Assembly: GCA_025738555.1 (NCBI GenBank)
Contig: JAOVFP010000002.1
Coordinates: forward strand, 1,922,001-1,986,000
From: Cyathus striatus
Lineage: Eukaryota > Basidiomycota > Agaricomycetes > Agaricales > Nidulariaceae
Reading direction: 5' to 3'
Length of the DNA: 64,000 bases
This document shows, one piece after another, positions 1-12,422 of the stretch (position 1 is the stretch's first letter; each line of letters opens with the position of its first letter). Position numbers and translations under genes: made by a program. The notes beneath the pieces are model-generated. The model was not told the origin of the DNA and ran no database searches. It was given only the letters and a program-made list of their open reading frames with translations.

Positions 1-886
1 CCCACAAGATGGATTCTCCCCGTCGGTCGAAAAGTGCAAGGAGTTAATCACGCCACGTACACGTGCCATCGTGCTCGTTACGCCAAACAACCCCGTACGT
101 CCCCTACGTCTCTTCTCCTCTCATTCATTCTGACGACTGTATACACTACAGACAGGAGCGATATACCCACCGTCCCTCCTCGCCTCCTTCCAAGCTCTCG
201 CCCAGTCCCATAATCTACCGCTAATCATAGACGAAACGTACCGGGACTTCCTTGACCCTACTTCCGGGGCGCCACATACCCTCTTTGTCCCTTCCTCGAC
301 GTCTGAGAGCAGCTGGCGAAGCACCGTAATCCACCTATTCTCCTTTTCCAAAGCATACGCCCTACCAGGACACAGGCTAGGAGCAATAGTCTCCTCCCCC
401 GCCCTACTACAAGAATGCAAAAAGGTCTTGGACACCTTACAGATTTGCGCTCCGCGCCCCATTCAACTCGCACTTGCACCCCTTCTACCTTCCCTCCGTG
501 GATTCGTCAACGAGACTGCAGAGAGTGTCCGAGCGCGCCACGTCATCTTCAAAGAGAACTTGCCTAAGAAGTGGAAAATCGGTGCTCAGGGTGGATACTT
601 CGCTTTCGTGCGCCACCCGTTCCCTCGTGTGCGTGGGGAGGTAGTGAGTAAGCGCCTGGCGCAGGAGAGGGGTGTGGTCAGTTTGCCTGGGGAGTTTTTT
701 CGGCCTGCTGCTGCTGCTCAGGTCGTGGATGCTGAGCTGGGGTGGAAGCAGGATTTCAGCCCCGTGTCTGAGGTGCACCGGTGGATTCGCTTTTCGGTGG
801 CCAATGTGGATGATGAGAGTGTGCGGAGGGTTTGTGAGCGGTTAGGGGAGTGTGAGTGGGTGTTTGGGTGGGATGTTGAGGGGTAG
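1..886 (+). CDS. PLP-dependent aminotransferase, class I/II fold (5' end outside window)
   Basis: Cut by the left edge of the window. The first exon is open from base 2 and ends at 94; a 57-nt intron (95-151, GTACGT...CTACAG) joins it to an exon running to the TAG at 884-886. The splice restores the family motif NNPTGAIYPP, which contacts the cofactor. Downstream come DETYRDF (the Asp/Tyr pair that binds the pyridine ring) and SFSKAYALPGHRLGA, whose Lys should form the Schiff base with pyridoxal phosphate. The C-terminal small domain is complete and includes a GGYFAFVRHPF segment. This is a fold-type-I aminotransferase of the aspartate aminotransferase superfamily, probably cytosolic. The substrate cannot be read from the motifs; aromatic or branched amino acids, or an ACC-synthase-like reaction, are all possible. 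No lesion is seen. Confidence 0.9.
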
Positions 887-1778
887 GTTGGGCTTGCGAT
901 ATGCGTGCGTGCGTGCAATGAAGGATGCGGTGTGTGGGGCCTTGGTGGTATGAAAGTGTAGGATTAGGTAGGATGGTTTGTGTATCGGTCTGCAGTATGG
1001 AATATATTCACGTTTAGGAATGCTCGATACGATCTTTTTGTGCACTTGAGCTTTGCTTTTATCTCATTTATGCAAGACGCTGAACGACACTCTCTCCAGA
1101 CACGACGACCAACAACGATCCCCATTACCTGTAAAGTGCCGAAAGCTTTGAGAACTATAATATTCTGCTTTGGTACGCTCTTCATCTCGCTGGTCTCTGT
1201 CTGGAAGTAATGGGTGGTCACCTATGAGCGGTTTCCGGCCAACAGATCTCCCTCCTAGAATGATGACTGGAATGTACGTGTGCATGCACACCCTTCTCTT
1301 TACTCTTCATCAGTTATACATATCTGATCTTGAAACCATGGCATTTCTCACTAGGTGTGGCTCTGCTCAACCTCTTCCTATTCTAAGAGCAGGTAGTACT
1401 GCAGAAATCGATGAGTAGTGGTTCCGATCTTTAACATCACCTCCTGAGGCATCGATATCGTGTAGTAGGCCAAAGCGATGCATGTCTATAGTTACTTTTT
1501 CTATTGAATCAGCCGTGTTCGTATGTGTCTCCACCTCTAAATGATTTCTTTCTGATTCGAAATTGTATGGTACACTGCACCGAACTATAGAACCTATATT
1601 CTCTTGAATTGTACAGTGCCTCGTTGAATTGTTGACTCATATTTTATTAATCAATACAATCACCATTCGAACGAGTACTTAAATACCAGCACTACTACCA
1701 GCTCTTTAATACAACTCTCAGTTGTCTGTTACGCCTCGTATTTCAAATCGCCACATACTGCCCCCCCCTCATGTTCCA
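887..1778. other. Intergenic stretch, no gene seen
   Basis: Only short open frames without family signature or codon character. A short GCGT repeat lies near 902-916, just after the aminotransferase stop. An AT-rich stretch near 1675-1685 could be the TATA region of the next gene, about 95 nt before its ATG. Confidence 0.5.
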
Positions 1779-3582
1779 ATGGACAAACTTTCCGCCTTCT
1801 ACGATGAGATTCATGAAGGCCTTCACAAACATTTCGAGGAACATGGTTTCTACCTTCCTTCGTCCTGGGGGTACCGTTTCCTTGGGTTGTGGAGACCAAT
1901 TTTTTCCTCCCTATTTTTCTTATTGATAACTGTCCTATCTGTAAGTGGCTAGTGTTACTCCCAAATCCCGAATCCATTGCTAACATTCTATCTACTCTTC
2001 TACAGGACATTTACCTATTTCACGGACACATGATTCTGTCGACGACAAGCTCACTTCTTACCTTGTACGCCTTCTATTTATATTCCCAAATGGCAGGACA
2101 GTGTCGTACTGTGAAAAGGATCTCTGATCCCGCACTTATATGTGAGGAATACGCCCTTTTCGTGCGTTTGATGAATCTCCGGGTGTTTTCGTATATTGGT
2201 TCCGCAATGATTTTTATCTAACGAATCATTTTTGCTGTCGACAAAGGACACTTGGAGACTGACGTTGCCGCTGTGGTGTTCTTTGGTACACCAGCTTTAA
2301 TGATTCTTATTAATCTCCAGGCACACGGTGGCCCATTGTCGTTCGGGCGTGGGTGTACGATTGCTGGGGGGTTGGCACTTATGATTTCTCCTTCTCAGGA
2401 ACCCGAAGAATACGGCAAACCGATTAGTTGCCCAGCGATTTCGTTCGCCTTGTCCATTCCTACTCAGGATGCTGTCTCGTATCTCGTAAAGTTCCTGTCC
2501 TCGCACCATGCTGAGTACGGCCTAGATTTGGGAGGGAAAATAATCCGAAGTTATGACTGGGATTACTCTCCCGGTGGTAACCCCACTGTCACAATAGTAC
2601 CCACCCCCCCACATCCGAAAAATTACGGGAAGGTATGCAAATTGCGACCAGATACTACTGACTTCGACTACAAGCTACTTGAAGTGGTGACCATGCTCCA
2701 ACGATGGAATACAAATGACCATCAATCAATTAAGAGATTCAGCTCTTATATTACAAACATATTCACTCTACAGGATAGCTTACGGCTTATCGACGAAATT
2801 TTACCAAAAGCTTTTATTGAACACAGGATCTGTGATTCGATTGGATCAGAAAAGCTCTTTGAACCAGAGTACGACGGCTACGTGCGAGCTGCTTTAGCAG
2901 CTACTTACGCAGAAGCTTTTTTACCATTAACCGATTATATATCATTCTTTGTAACAGCTTTGGAAAACATTCCTCCCGGGAGCGAGCTTCGTAGCTGTTT
3001 TTTGAAATTATGGCGTCACCCTAACCAGTGGTCCGTGATATCTAACAACGGTACGTCATATTTTATGTCTGTTTGCGCACAAAGAACTGACTTAAGAATT
3101 GAATACTAGATCCTAAATTGGCAACAAGAATACTACGCGCCCTGACTCGTCATATTGTTCCCGATGCTGACTTTACTATTGTATGGATTGGGTTGCATGT
3201 CTTTCTTGAAAAATATGACGGGAAATGGGCCGATAATGATACGTTGCACTATCCGGGGTTACCCAAAGACAAACCCTGTTACCATACCACGGTTGTGTTT
3301 CTAAAAGCACTTCAAACATATCTTGCAGCGTTCGAGATACAAGATGTAGGAGAGTGGTTCAGGATTATTTTTACGCTTGTTCGATTTTCGCGCTCGTCAA
3401 GGGATTACTGGTCGAAGGAGGAGAATGGTGTTTATGGTGAAATATTGGCAATTAACAAGATTCTTGAAGAGAAATTTCCAATGCAGCGATTTTTGAAGTG
3501 GAATCCTGGGACTATGTGGGCTTTTCGAATCATCCACAGTGAGGATGAGGAGCCTGAAGAGAAACCGAATCATCCGCAGTGA
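1779..3582 (+). CDS. Unknown multi-exon membrane protein with an in-frame TAA
   Basis: Three exons fit: 1779-1940, 2006-3050 and 3110-3582. Introns are 1941-2005 (GTAAGT...CTACAG) and 3051-3109 (GTACGT...CTGAC...TAG). Frames match across both splices, giving 560 codons including the stop. The frame is broken once, by TAA at 2219-2221. The first ~170 residues carry two or three hydrophobic segments (near LFFLLITVL, LTLYAFYLY and YIGSAMIFI), and another follows the stop (VVFFGTPALMILINL). The C-terminal half is soluble, looks helical, and ends in an acidic EDEEPEEK tail. I do not recognise the family. An unusual intron at 2162-2257 (GTGCGT, branch CTAAC, frame-neutral at 96 nt) could remove the stop, but it would skip a nearer AG at 2246. 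Otherwise this is a recent pseudogene or a base error. Confidence 0.55.
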
Positions 3583-3954
3583 GGGAAGAAAAAGAGAAGT
3601 CAAATAAAGATTGAATACTTGTTGAGGTGTTACTTGGAAATTAATTAACTTACAAATTGGACATTTATTGATAGAAACAGTCATTTTGCAGACTTGAGAT
3701 TGTACTACATCGACTTAGTGGATATTTCTTCTCTGGCATTGCATTGTTCATGGATAGAAGGTTCGTGCTTTTCGCTATATGGTGGCCCAAAAAATATGAG
3801 TATTCAAAGTACTATGTAAATACGAACCAGTGCAAGACCAGTGCGGTTGGCAGTGACCTTCTCTAGAGAGTAGCTATAAAGTGAACATGTTTTGCGCCAA
3901 GCAGACACGCAAGCCATACTTATTTTTTGATTGACGTTGTTTACACATAGTTAC

Positions 3955-5110
3955 CCGTATATGTACATCATTCAACCAAACAATGCTTCCATATAAAATC
4001 GCAAAATCATTCGATTCCTTCATTCTTCGTAGCCATCGCTCATCGTACGACCTGCTTGCTCCACACTGGACTCTCCTTTGCTAGTCCTCGCTCGCAATCA
4101 TACCTTACATCTGCATAAACATAGCTTAAGCAGGTGATATCGTCTAGATGGGGCTCGATTTCTACGTGCACATGGGTTTCTTCGGACGTGATCCCGGAGG
4201 TGGGACTCCGTCTTACCTCTGCCACTGGTGGCCACTGTAATTTCTCAGGCGAAAAAGTTATCTTCAATAGTTCTACCCCGATGGATTGATGAGATGGATG
4301 CTGTCTGCAGCAGTATCTTCGTTGTCGATCGTGCGGCTTTCTGGCGTTCAGCTGTTTAAACCATGGCTGGTTATGTTCGATATCCTCCCTTGAATGACCA
4401 TGATCTTTTGCTGTTGATGCGCGCGCGCGCGAGATTCCACTTATTAGAGGTGAAATGATGGGGAAGTTGCGCTTCATCATGGATGAAGCTGCCTCCCATC
4501 GGAGCCCTCAGCCTCAAGGCCTTAAGAGTAGTGTTTATGTAGGGACTGATGTGTACTCTACCGAAGACCTCAAGAGTGTTGTACATGCCGGAATTGCCAC
4601 AGTACGATTCCTGCCGCTGTCTACACGAGTTGATCATGGCATTATATAAGGTTAGGGAACTTTTAAGTCCCGCTTCAATTGGATGTTGAAGAGGAGAGCC
4701 AGTGATGTGAAATGATAAGTGGCTTACACTGTGTGTTGAACTGCCCCATCTATACATGTCGCCTTTTCTTTTATCTGAGTCGTAGCATCTCCGATTTCGT
4801 GTCGTTGATAGGGCTTCGCAGATGTATGAGCGATGATAATTTTTGGAATCTATTGCTCATCCGTTGAGCGCTATATGTGTGCGGTCTCTACTTGTAGATC
4901 AGTATGTTCCTCCATGCCCCTGTCTGACGTATTTCACTCACCCCCCTCCCCTCGTCTAGGGACACCTTGGTTATGTTATTCGTTACTTTACATACGTATC
5001 TCTTCCTTTTCGTTTTTGCATAGTCACACTATACACTGTACAGTTATTAGCTTATACACTCGTTAATGCTACCACCGCGAGCTGCTATATTCAAAATGTT
5101 TATGTATTTT
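3955..5110. repeat. Diverged ~1.1 kb direct repeat, copy 1 (LTR-like)
   Basis: This stretch matches 6285-7385 in the same orientation along most of its length, with scattered substitutions and small gaps. Shared landmarks include a TGTACA start, TTGCTCCACACTGGAC, TTAAGCAGGTGA and TTCGCAGATGTATGAGCG, in the same order. Both copies have a TATA box followed by GGTTAGGG (here at 4642-4656). Two long, parallel, TATA-containing copies about 1.2 kb apart fit the terminal repeats of a non-coding LTR retroelement, but a segmental duplication is also possible. Open frames in it are accidental. A GC dinucleotide run lies near 4420. Confidence 0.7.
4642..4650 (+). promoter_or_regulatory. TATA box inside LTR-like repeat copy 1
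   Basis: TTATATAAG followed by GGTTAGGG. The same arrangement is kept in copy 2 at 6941-6956, so it may be the promoter of an LTR. The retroelement reading is an inference. Confidence 0.35.
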
Positions 5111-6284
5111 CCCGGGCGTAAGTACCATCAATACATACGCGATTTACACGAAAAGAGTTGAAGAGGAAAAAAAAACCGAACTCATCATGACACGAGTGAC
5201 GACCAACGACACACATCCGCAACACCGCCTAAACTCTGCAGGGCACGCGTTTCTTAACCATCCTGGGTATATACTGCTCCAAACGGGCACCCATAGGAGA
5301 AGCTGACAACACCGCGTGCGGCGTAGGGTATGTATGGCCCCGGCGTCGTTGAACGTTGACTAAGATTCAGTTTTATTAGGGGAAGTCAAACCTAGGTGTT
5401 TCGTAGCGCATGAAAGGGTGGCACTATTTATTGTATATACTATAGCTGAAGACTGTATGTTAGAATGATTACATCTACAACTTTACAAGGTAAATTAGTA
5501 TATACTACTATAACTATCGGGGTCGGTGAGCAATGCGGAACGCACAGCGACGGGCAAATTCAAATTCCGAATTGCCGACTGAGTGTTTACTTGGATCTCG
5601 CAACGATGAAAGAATTAAACCCTTCGGCTGTACCCGTGGGAAGTTATTTCATTTCACTGTTTGATTGTATCGTATTTTTGTATCGCCAGGTTTGACTTCC
5701 CCTATTGTCGTTGTTTACACATGGCTACCCATTGTAGAGCAGGCGTTTCGCCTGCACTACGAAAATCAAGATATTACAATTTCTATTACGTAATCAAGTG
5801 ATGCGCGCATCGACGCGTTTGTTCGCGTTCTCTCTCTCTCATTTCCCTTCAACGCCGACACTCCTGCATCGCCCGCAACGCCGCAATTACTCAAAATCAT
5901 CGGTACTGCGCACTACCAAGCTCCACTAAAATGCGCAGTTTGCTTTACCAAAGGCCATGTCATCGCCTCTAGTCTCTCTCCTCAAGTTTTTATTTTATAA
6001 ATTTTCTTTCAATTTATTGGTATGCTTCATGTTTCAAACCTTTCCTTTTTCTTCCAATAATCTACAATCTATTCACCTTTAATTTCCGTTTTATTTCAAC
6101 CATTCCTCATTAAGTACTCTCTTTATTTTGACTTTCTTTAAATATCATGTAACTACTTCCTCCCAATCAAGTTGAATTTACCCTCCCTTCTCGACGCCTT
6201 AGAACACCCAAGGTCGAACGGATGTTCACCGACTCGCTTACATATTTCTTTGTTTAGGCCTCAAGCTCATTGTTACCTCTACAC
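5111..6284. other. Internal segment between the two direct repeats
   Basis: Holds the MITE at 5379-5702 and otherwise T-rich non-coding sequence. No gag, protease or reverse transcriptase motifs are seen. The start of a motif upstream of copy 1 (GTTGTTTACACATAG, ~3938) recurs just after the MITE (GTTGTTTACACATGG, ~5708). Confidence 0.45.
5379..5702. mobile_element. TA-flanked MITE, 324 bp
   Basis: The ends are a perfect 15-bp inverted repeat, GGGGAAGTCAAACCT at 5379-5393 and its reverse complement at 5688-5702. Each end is flanked by TA (5377-5378 and 5703-5704). Short terminal inverted repeats plus a TA target duplication are the signature of small Tc1/mariner-like non-autonomous elements. 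No transposase is encoded; the 76-codon frame inside it resembles nothing known. Confidence 0.75.
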
Positions 6285-7385
6285 CATATGTATGTACACC
6301 ATTTAACCAAACAATGCTTCGATTATAAACTGCGAAATCATCCGATTCCTTCCTTCCCAACCGTCGCTCATTGTACGACTGCTTGCTCCACACTGGACTT
6401 TGCTGTGCTGGTCCTCGCTCGCAAGCATGCCTTACATCTGCATGTACATAGCTTAAGCAGGTGACATCGTCTGGATAGGACTCGATTTCTACGTGCCCAT
6501 GGGTTTTTTGCGACGTCTCGGAGGTGGGATGAGGCGTAGTAATACGACGCAGCACCCTATTTCTGTTACTTGTAGCCACTGTATTTCAGGAGAGGTGAAT
6601 TTCACCTTTCTTTGTATCTGGAGTCGAGATACCACAGAGAGTTACTAGTTCTCCTTGATGGATTGATGAGATGGATGGGTGCTGTTTGCAGCATCGAATG
6701 TTCTTCCTTGTCAATCGTGTGGCTTTCTGGCGCCTAGCTGTGAGACGGCTGGTCATGTTCGACATACTCTTTTAACTGGCCATGATCTTGTAAAGGCGTA
6801 AGATTTCACTTTCGAGGTGAAATGACATGGGATTACCAGCACCCATGTGCGGGGAAGTGTCGGTCCCCATCGAAGTCCTCAAGAGTGAGTAGAGACCGTT
6901 ATGGTCCCTACCACCGAAGACTACAAGAATATATCATGGCATATATAAGGTTAGGGCGTCGAGGAGGAGAACTAGTGATGCGAAGTTACAAGTGGTCTGC
7001 ACTATGTTTCGAACTGTCCCATCTGTACATGTCGCCGTTTTCTTCATCTGAGTCGTGGCATCTCCGACTTCGTGTCGTTGGTGGGCTTCGCAGATGTATG
7101 AGCGATGTCATTTTTTGGAATTCTTTGCTCATTCGTTGAGTATTGTTTGTGTTTGCATTTCGCATCAAACTACAAATCAGTACGTTCCTCCATACCTCTG
7201 TCTGATGCATTTCGTTTATCTCCCTTATATAGGGATGCCATGGTTGGATTGTTCGTTATTTTACATACAGTGACATCTGTTCCCTTCTCCTTTTTGCATA
7301 GTTACACACTGACCTTAGCTTGTACACTTATTAATGTATCGCCACTGTTGAGCTACTATTTCAAATATTTCTGGGTTTCATCACT
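6285..7385. repeat. Diverged ~1.1 kb direct repeat, copy 2 (LTR-like)
   Basis: Partner of 3955-5110, offset by about 2.3 kb. The match runs from TGTACACCATTTAACC near 6293 to about 7370. The TATA/GGTTAGGG block is at 6941-6956. It differs from copy 1 by many substitutions and small gaps, including loss of the GC dinucleotide run, so the duplication is old. No coding role is supported. Confidence 0.7.
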
Positions 7386-10300
7386 ACTTTCCTAACATTA
7401 AAATTTGTGCTGCAGTTCGCTGCTCTCTTTACATTCAGATGAGGTGTATGTAAGTCGCAGTCATAGTGTTTGTGGTAGTCTGAAGTAAGTTAGTATTCGG
7501 CGTTGAGTGGCAATCGCACCATGGACAAATGGGAGGTGATGTCAGGTAATGGAAACTTCAAGGAAACTTCTCCCCGGACGTTGATTAATATGTGTAGAGC
7601 TCATGCAAGTGCTTGGTGCAACTTAGGTGTGGTCACCTCATGACAACAGGACTCTATTTTCTGTATCAACTAATGAATACAATATCGCAGTAAAGACAGC
7701 AAAATTAGTATGTGCATGTAAGTATAAAGGGTGTGGTCGGGCCTAATACATGTATATGTCCAAACTCAGTGTTCAAACTGCATTGTTTCTAAATACAGTC
7801 CAGTGTCTAAAAACTCCACTTCCGTCCTTGCGTTGTCCTTGATATGCAAAACAACCCGACAGGTTAGCACAGCATGAATAACACGTTCAATCCTGAGTCA
7901 TTTCAATAAGTTTTCATACTACATGCATATTGGAAAGGCAGTACTTACATCGTCAGAAGGTTGATATAATCCAGCTGAAATATAGTGGGTGAGATGAGAT
8001 GACCGCTCTCGATATTATGACAACGTATACACGTACTGGCATAGCCCGAATCACGACTACGTTTAGCATTGATAATACTGTTTGTCATCATAGTTTAAAA
8101 TTTGCGAAACTACGACCAGGCAATCCGACATACCGAATAAACAAAAATAATATAGAACACCTATAGCCGACATTTTTAAGTGCAATGCCCCAAAATGTAG
8201 GGATTACTAGTGCCCACCATCTTTAAGTATTGGTTTTATAAATTCGCCTGGCATCGAAGAAGTGAAGAATGCTTTGAAAAATGATTCGTTATGGATGGGA
8301 ACTACAGCAGTTTGGAACCATGCATCAGTCAATCTAAATAGATAAAGGGGAAGTACTCCTACTGGATTGAAATGCCTTAACCATCATGAGAATTAAAAGA
8401 CCTAAAAGACAATGATTAAGATGCCTGCCTACCAAGTGAAATAATATTAGTTGCCGTCTCACCCGCGTCATAGATCATCAATAAAATCCATTCTAGTGAA
8501 AGTATGCGACTTCCCCCTTGGAGAAAGCATCCATGAAAAGGATGGTATGGCGGATCAACAACTGTATTTTATCAGTTCGTTAATGGTCGTGATACAGGAT
8601 ACGGGAAGAGACTCACATGTTGCAGTTCCAGAGAAGAGTATAATTACTGGGATCGCTGGTATAGCCGCAGCGAATGAGAAAACGACCAATCCTATGCCCA
8701 CTACTTTACTTTGGCCCCAGACAGCCCATGTTCGGAGACTAAGTATAACTGGACCATGATCGTATTCAGAACGTTGAAGCTTAATAAATTACGCACGTTC
8801 GGCCACAACAATTCCAACAAGAATCAGGACTGCGTAGCACGATGGTACATGTCAACTCACAATGGTAGGTCAGATTTGTATATTCTTACCTGCGTTTACT
8901 CTGTAAGCATTGTTGCAAGTCTGTATTGATAAGCCAGTCGAAAATGTCCCTGTCAATAAAAGTGGTTTTTCATATAAACCGTGACTTCTTAAAACAAACA
9001 AAACGTACGGTAGAGAAGGACAAGGAAATCGACGAATGGTAGATATCGAGTAAAGAGAAACATAGCGTTTGGTATTGACCATTTTGAGCTCCAGATATAT
9101 TTTATCTCCATTTCGATTGTTAAGAAGTAGTCGAAGACCTATGAATATGATATTTAGTAGGAAGTTGGTGCAGTGTAATCAACTCGTACCCACCAGGATT
9201 GCCATACTCGCAACTTCGATTATGGTTTCAGTCCATGCATACTAGTATTACGTGTACGGAAGCTTACGATCCAAACACTATACGCGAGGTGAGTTTGAGA
9301 CTGGTATATTTCAAACGAAAAGCACTTACAACGAAAAGCTGAATATGTTCCAACGCCGAGATAGTAGACGAGTGACCAGAATCCATTTCGGGGTCGGACA
9401 AGGCATGCTGATACCACCCCTCGAGCTTTTATAGTGGGTATAAAGTGAATGACCCGAGGAATGCACGATCTAAAAACAGGACCGCACAGCTTAAGATATA
9501 GAAAGGCTAGGTAATAGAGATACAAGCGACTCTTCTAATATGAGTGGCGTGAGATGCTATTACTTTAAGGTTTAACCAATTGACACAGACTGAATCTGTC
9601 CCGTCAGGCCTTAGTATTCAAAGCGGAGATGAATAAATAGTATGTACCTTTCAGGTGTGCACAGAGCACACTCCCTAAACCCATTCTAACGGCGGGAATG
9701 GTGAGTTACTATGAATAACTAACTGCGCAAGTTATTCGTCAACAGTCATTGTGATTCGTCGATATTCATCTTCAAGTCGATGGCTGGTCTAGCCCTTTTC
9801 GATAATCCAGTCAGTGTACAATGACAGTGACGCTTGGGATACTAGTAAATAGGCGGTTAAATTTTTGCATCGTTAGTAAATTAATTTAGATCAGTTTCCG
9901 CGACCACATCTAGCTCCACTTTGGCAGGAGCTTGAAGTAGAAGACCTATGTAGAGCAGGGTATGTAAAGTCATAAGCAATAATTTCAACATAGCCTTGCG
10001 TTGTGCATCATGATTGGGTATATGAAGACGTCCCGAGAGAGTTTGTGATGATTCTTCTCGTCCTCGTCTACCATCTGATGCCGGCCGCCAAATCGAACGG
10101 CAGCTTGAACGATTAAGAAGATATGAATCATGATATCGGGAACATGCTGAGCCAACTTTCTCGCAACCTGCAGAAGATGAATATGTCCGAAGATACGAAA
10201 TTTAGACTTCGCTGTTCTAAGGTACGTTTGTTACTGTGACATACAGTACACACCCAGGTCGTCAACAATTCCCAACGCCAATGTGGTGAGTTAGGTGATC

Positions 10301-11045
10301 TACAAACGTAAGCACCGACGTGCTAAATCAGTGGAATCTGCAGTGACCTTAACATCTGTTTCTGCCAGAGAGAAATTCAGCTCATCAATAACGTCAATCA
10401 TTTGCTGCAGTGCTTGAAAGCACAACTCGCTCGCGCTTATCAGGAATCCGGGTGTGCAGAATGCGGCGCTCATAACTCATGAGCATTTGTGGGCTGATTC
10501 CATGAAAACGAAATGAGCGGCAATCTCTACCTGCGAGGACCCCCAAAGTGAACACGCCGCGACAGCTTCTGAGCAACTCCTGGAAAATCCCGTCGTGATA
10601 GGAGGTTCTGATTCGAAACTGCTTCAACATGAAGGTATGGAAGCCCTTCATGATCCGTTTGATTCGTCAAATCAGACGCAGTCCTCGATATTGTAAAAGA
10701 AACTTATATCTGAATTAGATGTTCTTGGAGAAAATTGCAACCTTGAACTGCGAAGTACGCTGCTTTGGTCGCATTTAGTTTGTTGCATGATGTGTTTCTT
10801 GCGCATCTTTTGTAAACTGGTTATGAAAGATAATTCGTGCGGAATGGACCTAGAACTGATATCACCGTAAGCAACCTGTCGAACTGCAGGCAATGATCTA
10901 AAGGGTTGCATTTAGCGTAACTCCTCGATACCACTGCGTTGAAATTTTGAATGACAACCATGACTTGACCATAACTCTGACCATGACTGTAGTAAATATT
11001 GATACTTAAACAATACTATGTATATGCAAAATTGTTCTAATCCAT
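7386..11045. other. Gene-poor AT-rich region
   Basis: 3.7 kb with no open frame above about 100 codons and no family motif on either strand. Sequence around 7.8-10.4 kb looks like heavily mutated intergenic or repeat-derived DNA. Short frames near 10394-10651 and 10672-10911 (minus) have no recognisable product. Confidence 0.5.
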
Positions 11046-12133
11046 TCAAAGTGCCAGGAAATCGGGATCTTCTTCTACCAGTAAGTCCAAAAGCTTAAAG
11101 AATGAGGCAGCTGGGAATCCAACGACGTTGTTAAAGTCTCCATCAATCTTTCTGATGAGCATGCCTCCCAGGCCCTAAAAATAGTCAGATAGAGAACAGG
11201 CTGCAAAGGTGGGAACATACCTGAATAGCAAAACCTCCTGCGCGATCGATCCCCTCGCCGCTTTTTGCGTAGGCCTCCACTATGTGTCTGGGGTTGTCCG
11301 CGAAATAAACTAGGGTCCGTTCGTCTATTGACCTACAATGATTGCGTGAGCAACAGCATATACGGAGTAGTGAGTACTTTACTTGGTTTGGTATCCAGGT
11401 GATGTTAGCACTGGATACACTGGGAGAAAGAGGGTGTTTAAGAGGTTGTAACGACAGCATATGTAGATATAGACTCGCCTACAACCACCCCCGTAACAAC
11501 CTCGCACACATTCCCATTAAGATCCATTAGCATGCGTAGGTTGTCGACCTCTGACATCGGTTTTTCTAAGAGCTCTTGCTTGGTTTCGGGGAGTACGGAG
11601 TACCCCAGATCCGAAGTGGCGGGTTGGGCATGGGTGAGGACAACGGTATCCGCTGGGGAAGACCTGTAGTGTCAGCATAGGCAAGGAAACATGACTAGGC
11701 TACGTACCTGCGATAACGATGTCTGGAGCATTGTCAGGGTCCTCCGCCTAAAGCAAAGTCGGTTAGGTCATGGGCCACGGAACAGGAAAGAACTATAGTC
11801 ACCACTAAACGTTCGTACACCTCCACTGCCTTGTGAGAAGCAGTTGCCACAGGATACTCGTGTATCTCCTCAAACGAGCTCACGGGTAGGTCTTCCTCAA
11901 ACTTCGAAGGAACAACATCTGGAACGATACCCTATCGATATGAGTATCCCAGGAATTAATAACCAACACGATGCGTGAGTTTGTTAATCACGAAGTTTAA
12001 GTTTCCATATACACACGAAAGTGCGAAGAATCTCCTTTCTCCTGGGGCTGTTGGAAGCGAGGACGATGCGCTTTCCTTGCAGCTTCTTGATCACCGGTAT
12101 TGAGAGGGCATGAGGAAGGATATGTTTCGACAT
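11046..12133 (-). CDS. Maf/HAM1-like nucleoside triphosphate pyrophosphatase
   Basis: Seven exons on the minus strand, 5' to 3': 12133-12017, 11931-11803, 11747-11708, 11652-11479, 11419-11383, 11332-11221 and 11174-11046. They total 738 nt, a 245-residue protein. Family motifs follow in order: GKRIVLASNSPRRKEIL (N-terminal nucleotide-binding loop, residues ~20-36), AADTVV (catalytic/metal Asp), LLEKP, VVTGVVVVYPV, and near the end SGEGIDRAGGFAIQG and VVGFP. Maf proteins hydrolyse modified or non-canonical nucleotides to monophosphates and so clean the nucleotide pool; in bacteria they also affect division. The fourth intron (11420-11478) appears to use a GC-AG pair. Start ATG 12133 matches the usual N-terminus; an in-frame ATG at 12175 would add 14 residues. 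Gene runs divergently from hus1. Confidence 0.92.
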
Positions 12134-12422
12134 CTCTGGCTTCGATGAGTTGGATGAGTTGAAGATGTTCCACATCGAGGGAGATGATGGTGGAAGGAGC
12201 GTGCTCGCTGTTTCCGACGATGAGGTCGGCTATTCCCATCGTGGCATCAATATGAGCACGTGCCACTGCTAGTAATAGTAAATCGCGCTCAGCTGCTCTC
12301 TAACCGCGACCATCACCATCTAACCAACCTTTCCCCTCGTGCTGTTTCGGACGCGTCTTTTTGCTTTATTTTGGCATTATTTAAGATTATACTTCACCGA
12401 ACATACACTGAAGGCCTCATAG
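12134..12422. promoter_or_regulatory. Divergent promoter shared by the Maf-like gene and hus1
   Basis: Only 289 bp separate the two start codons, which point away from each other, so both promoters and 5' leaders must lie here (or partly in the leaders). No clear canonical TATA box is seen. Shared control is an inference from spacing. Confidence 0.5.
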
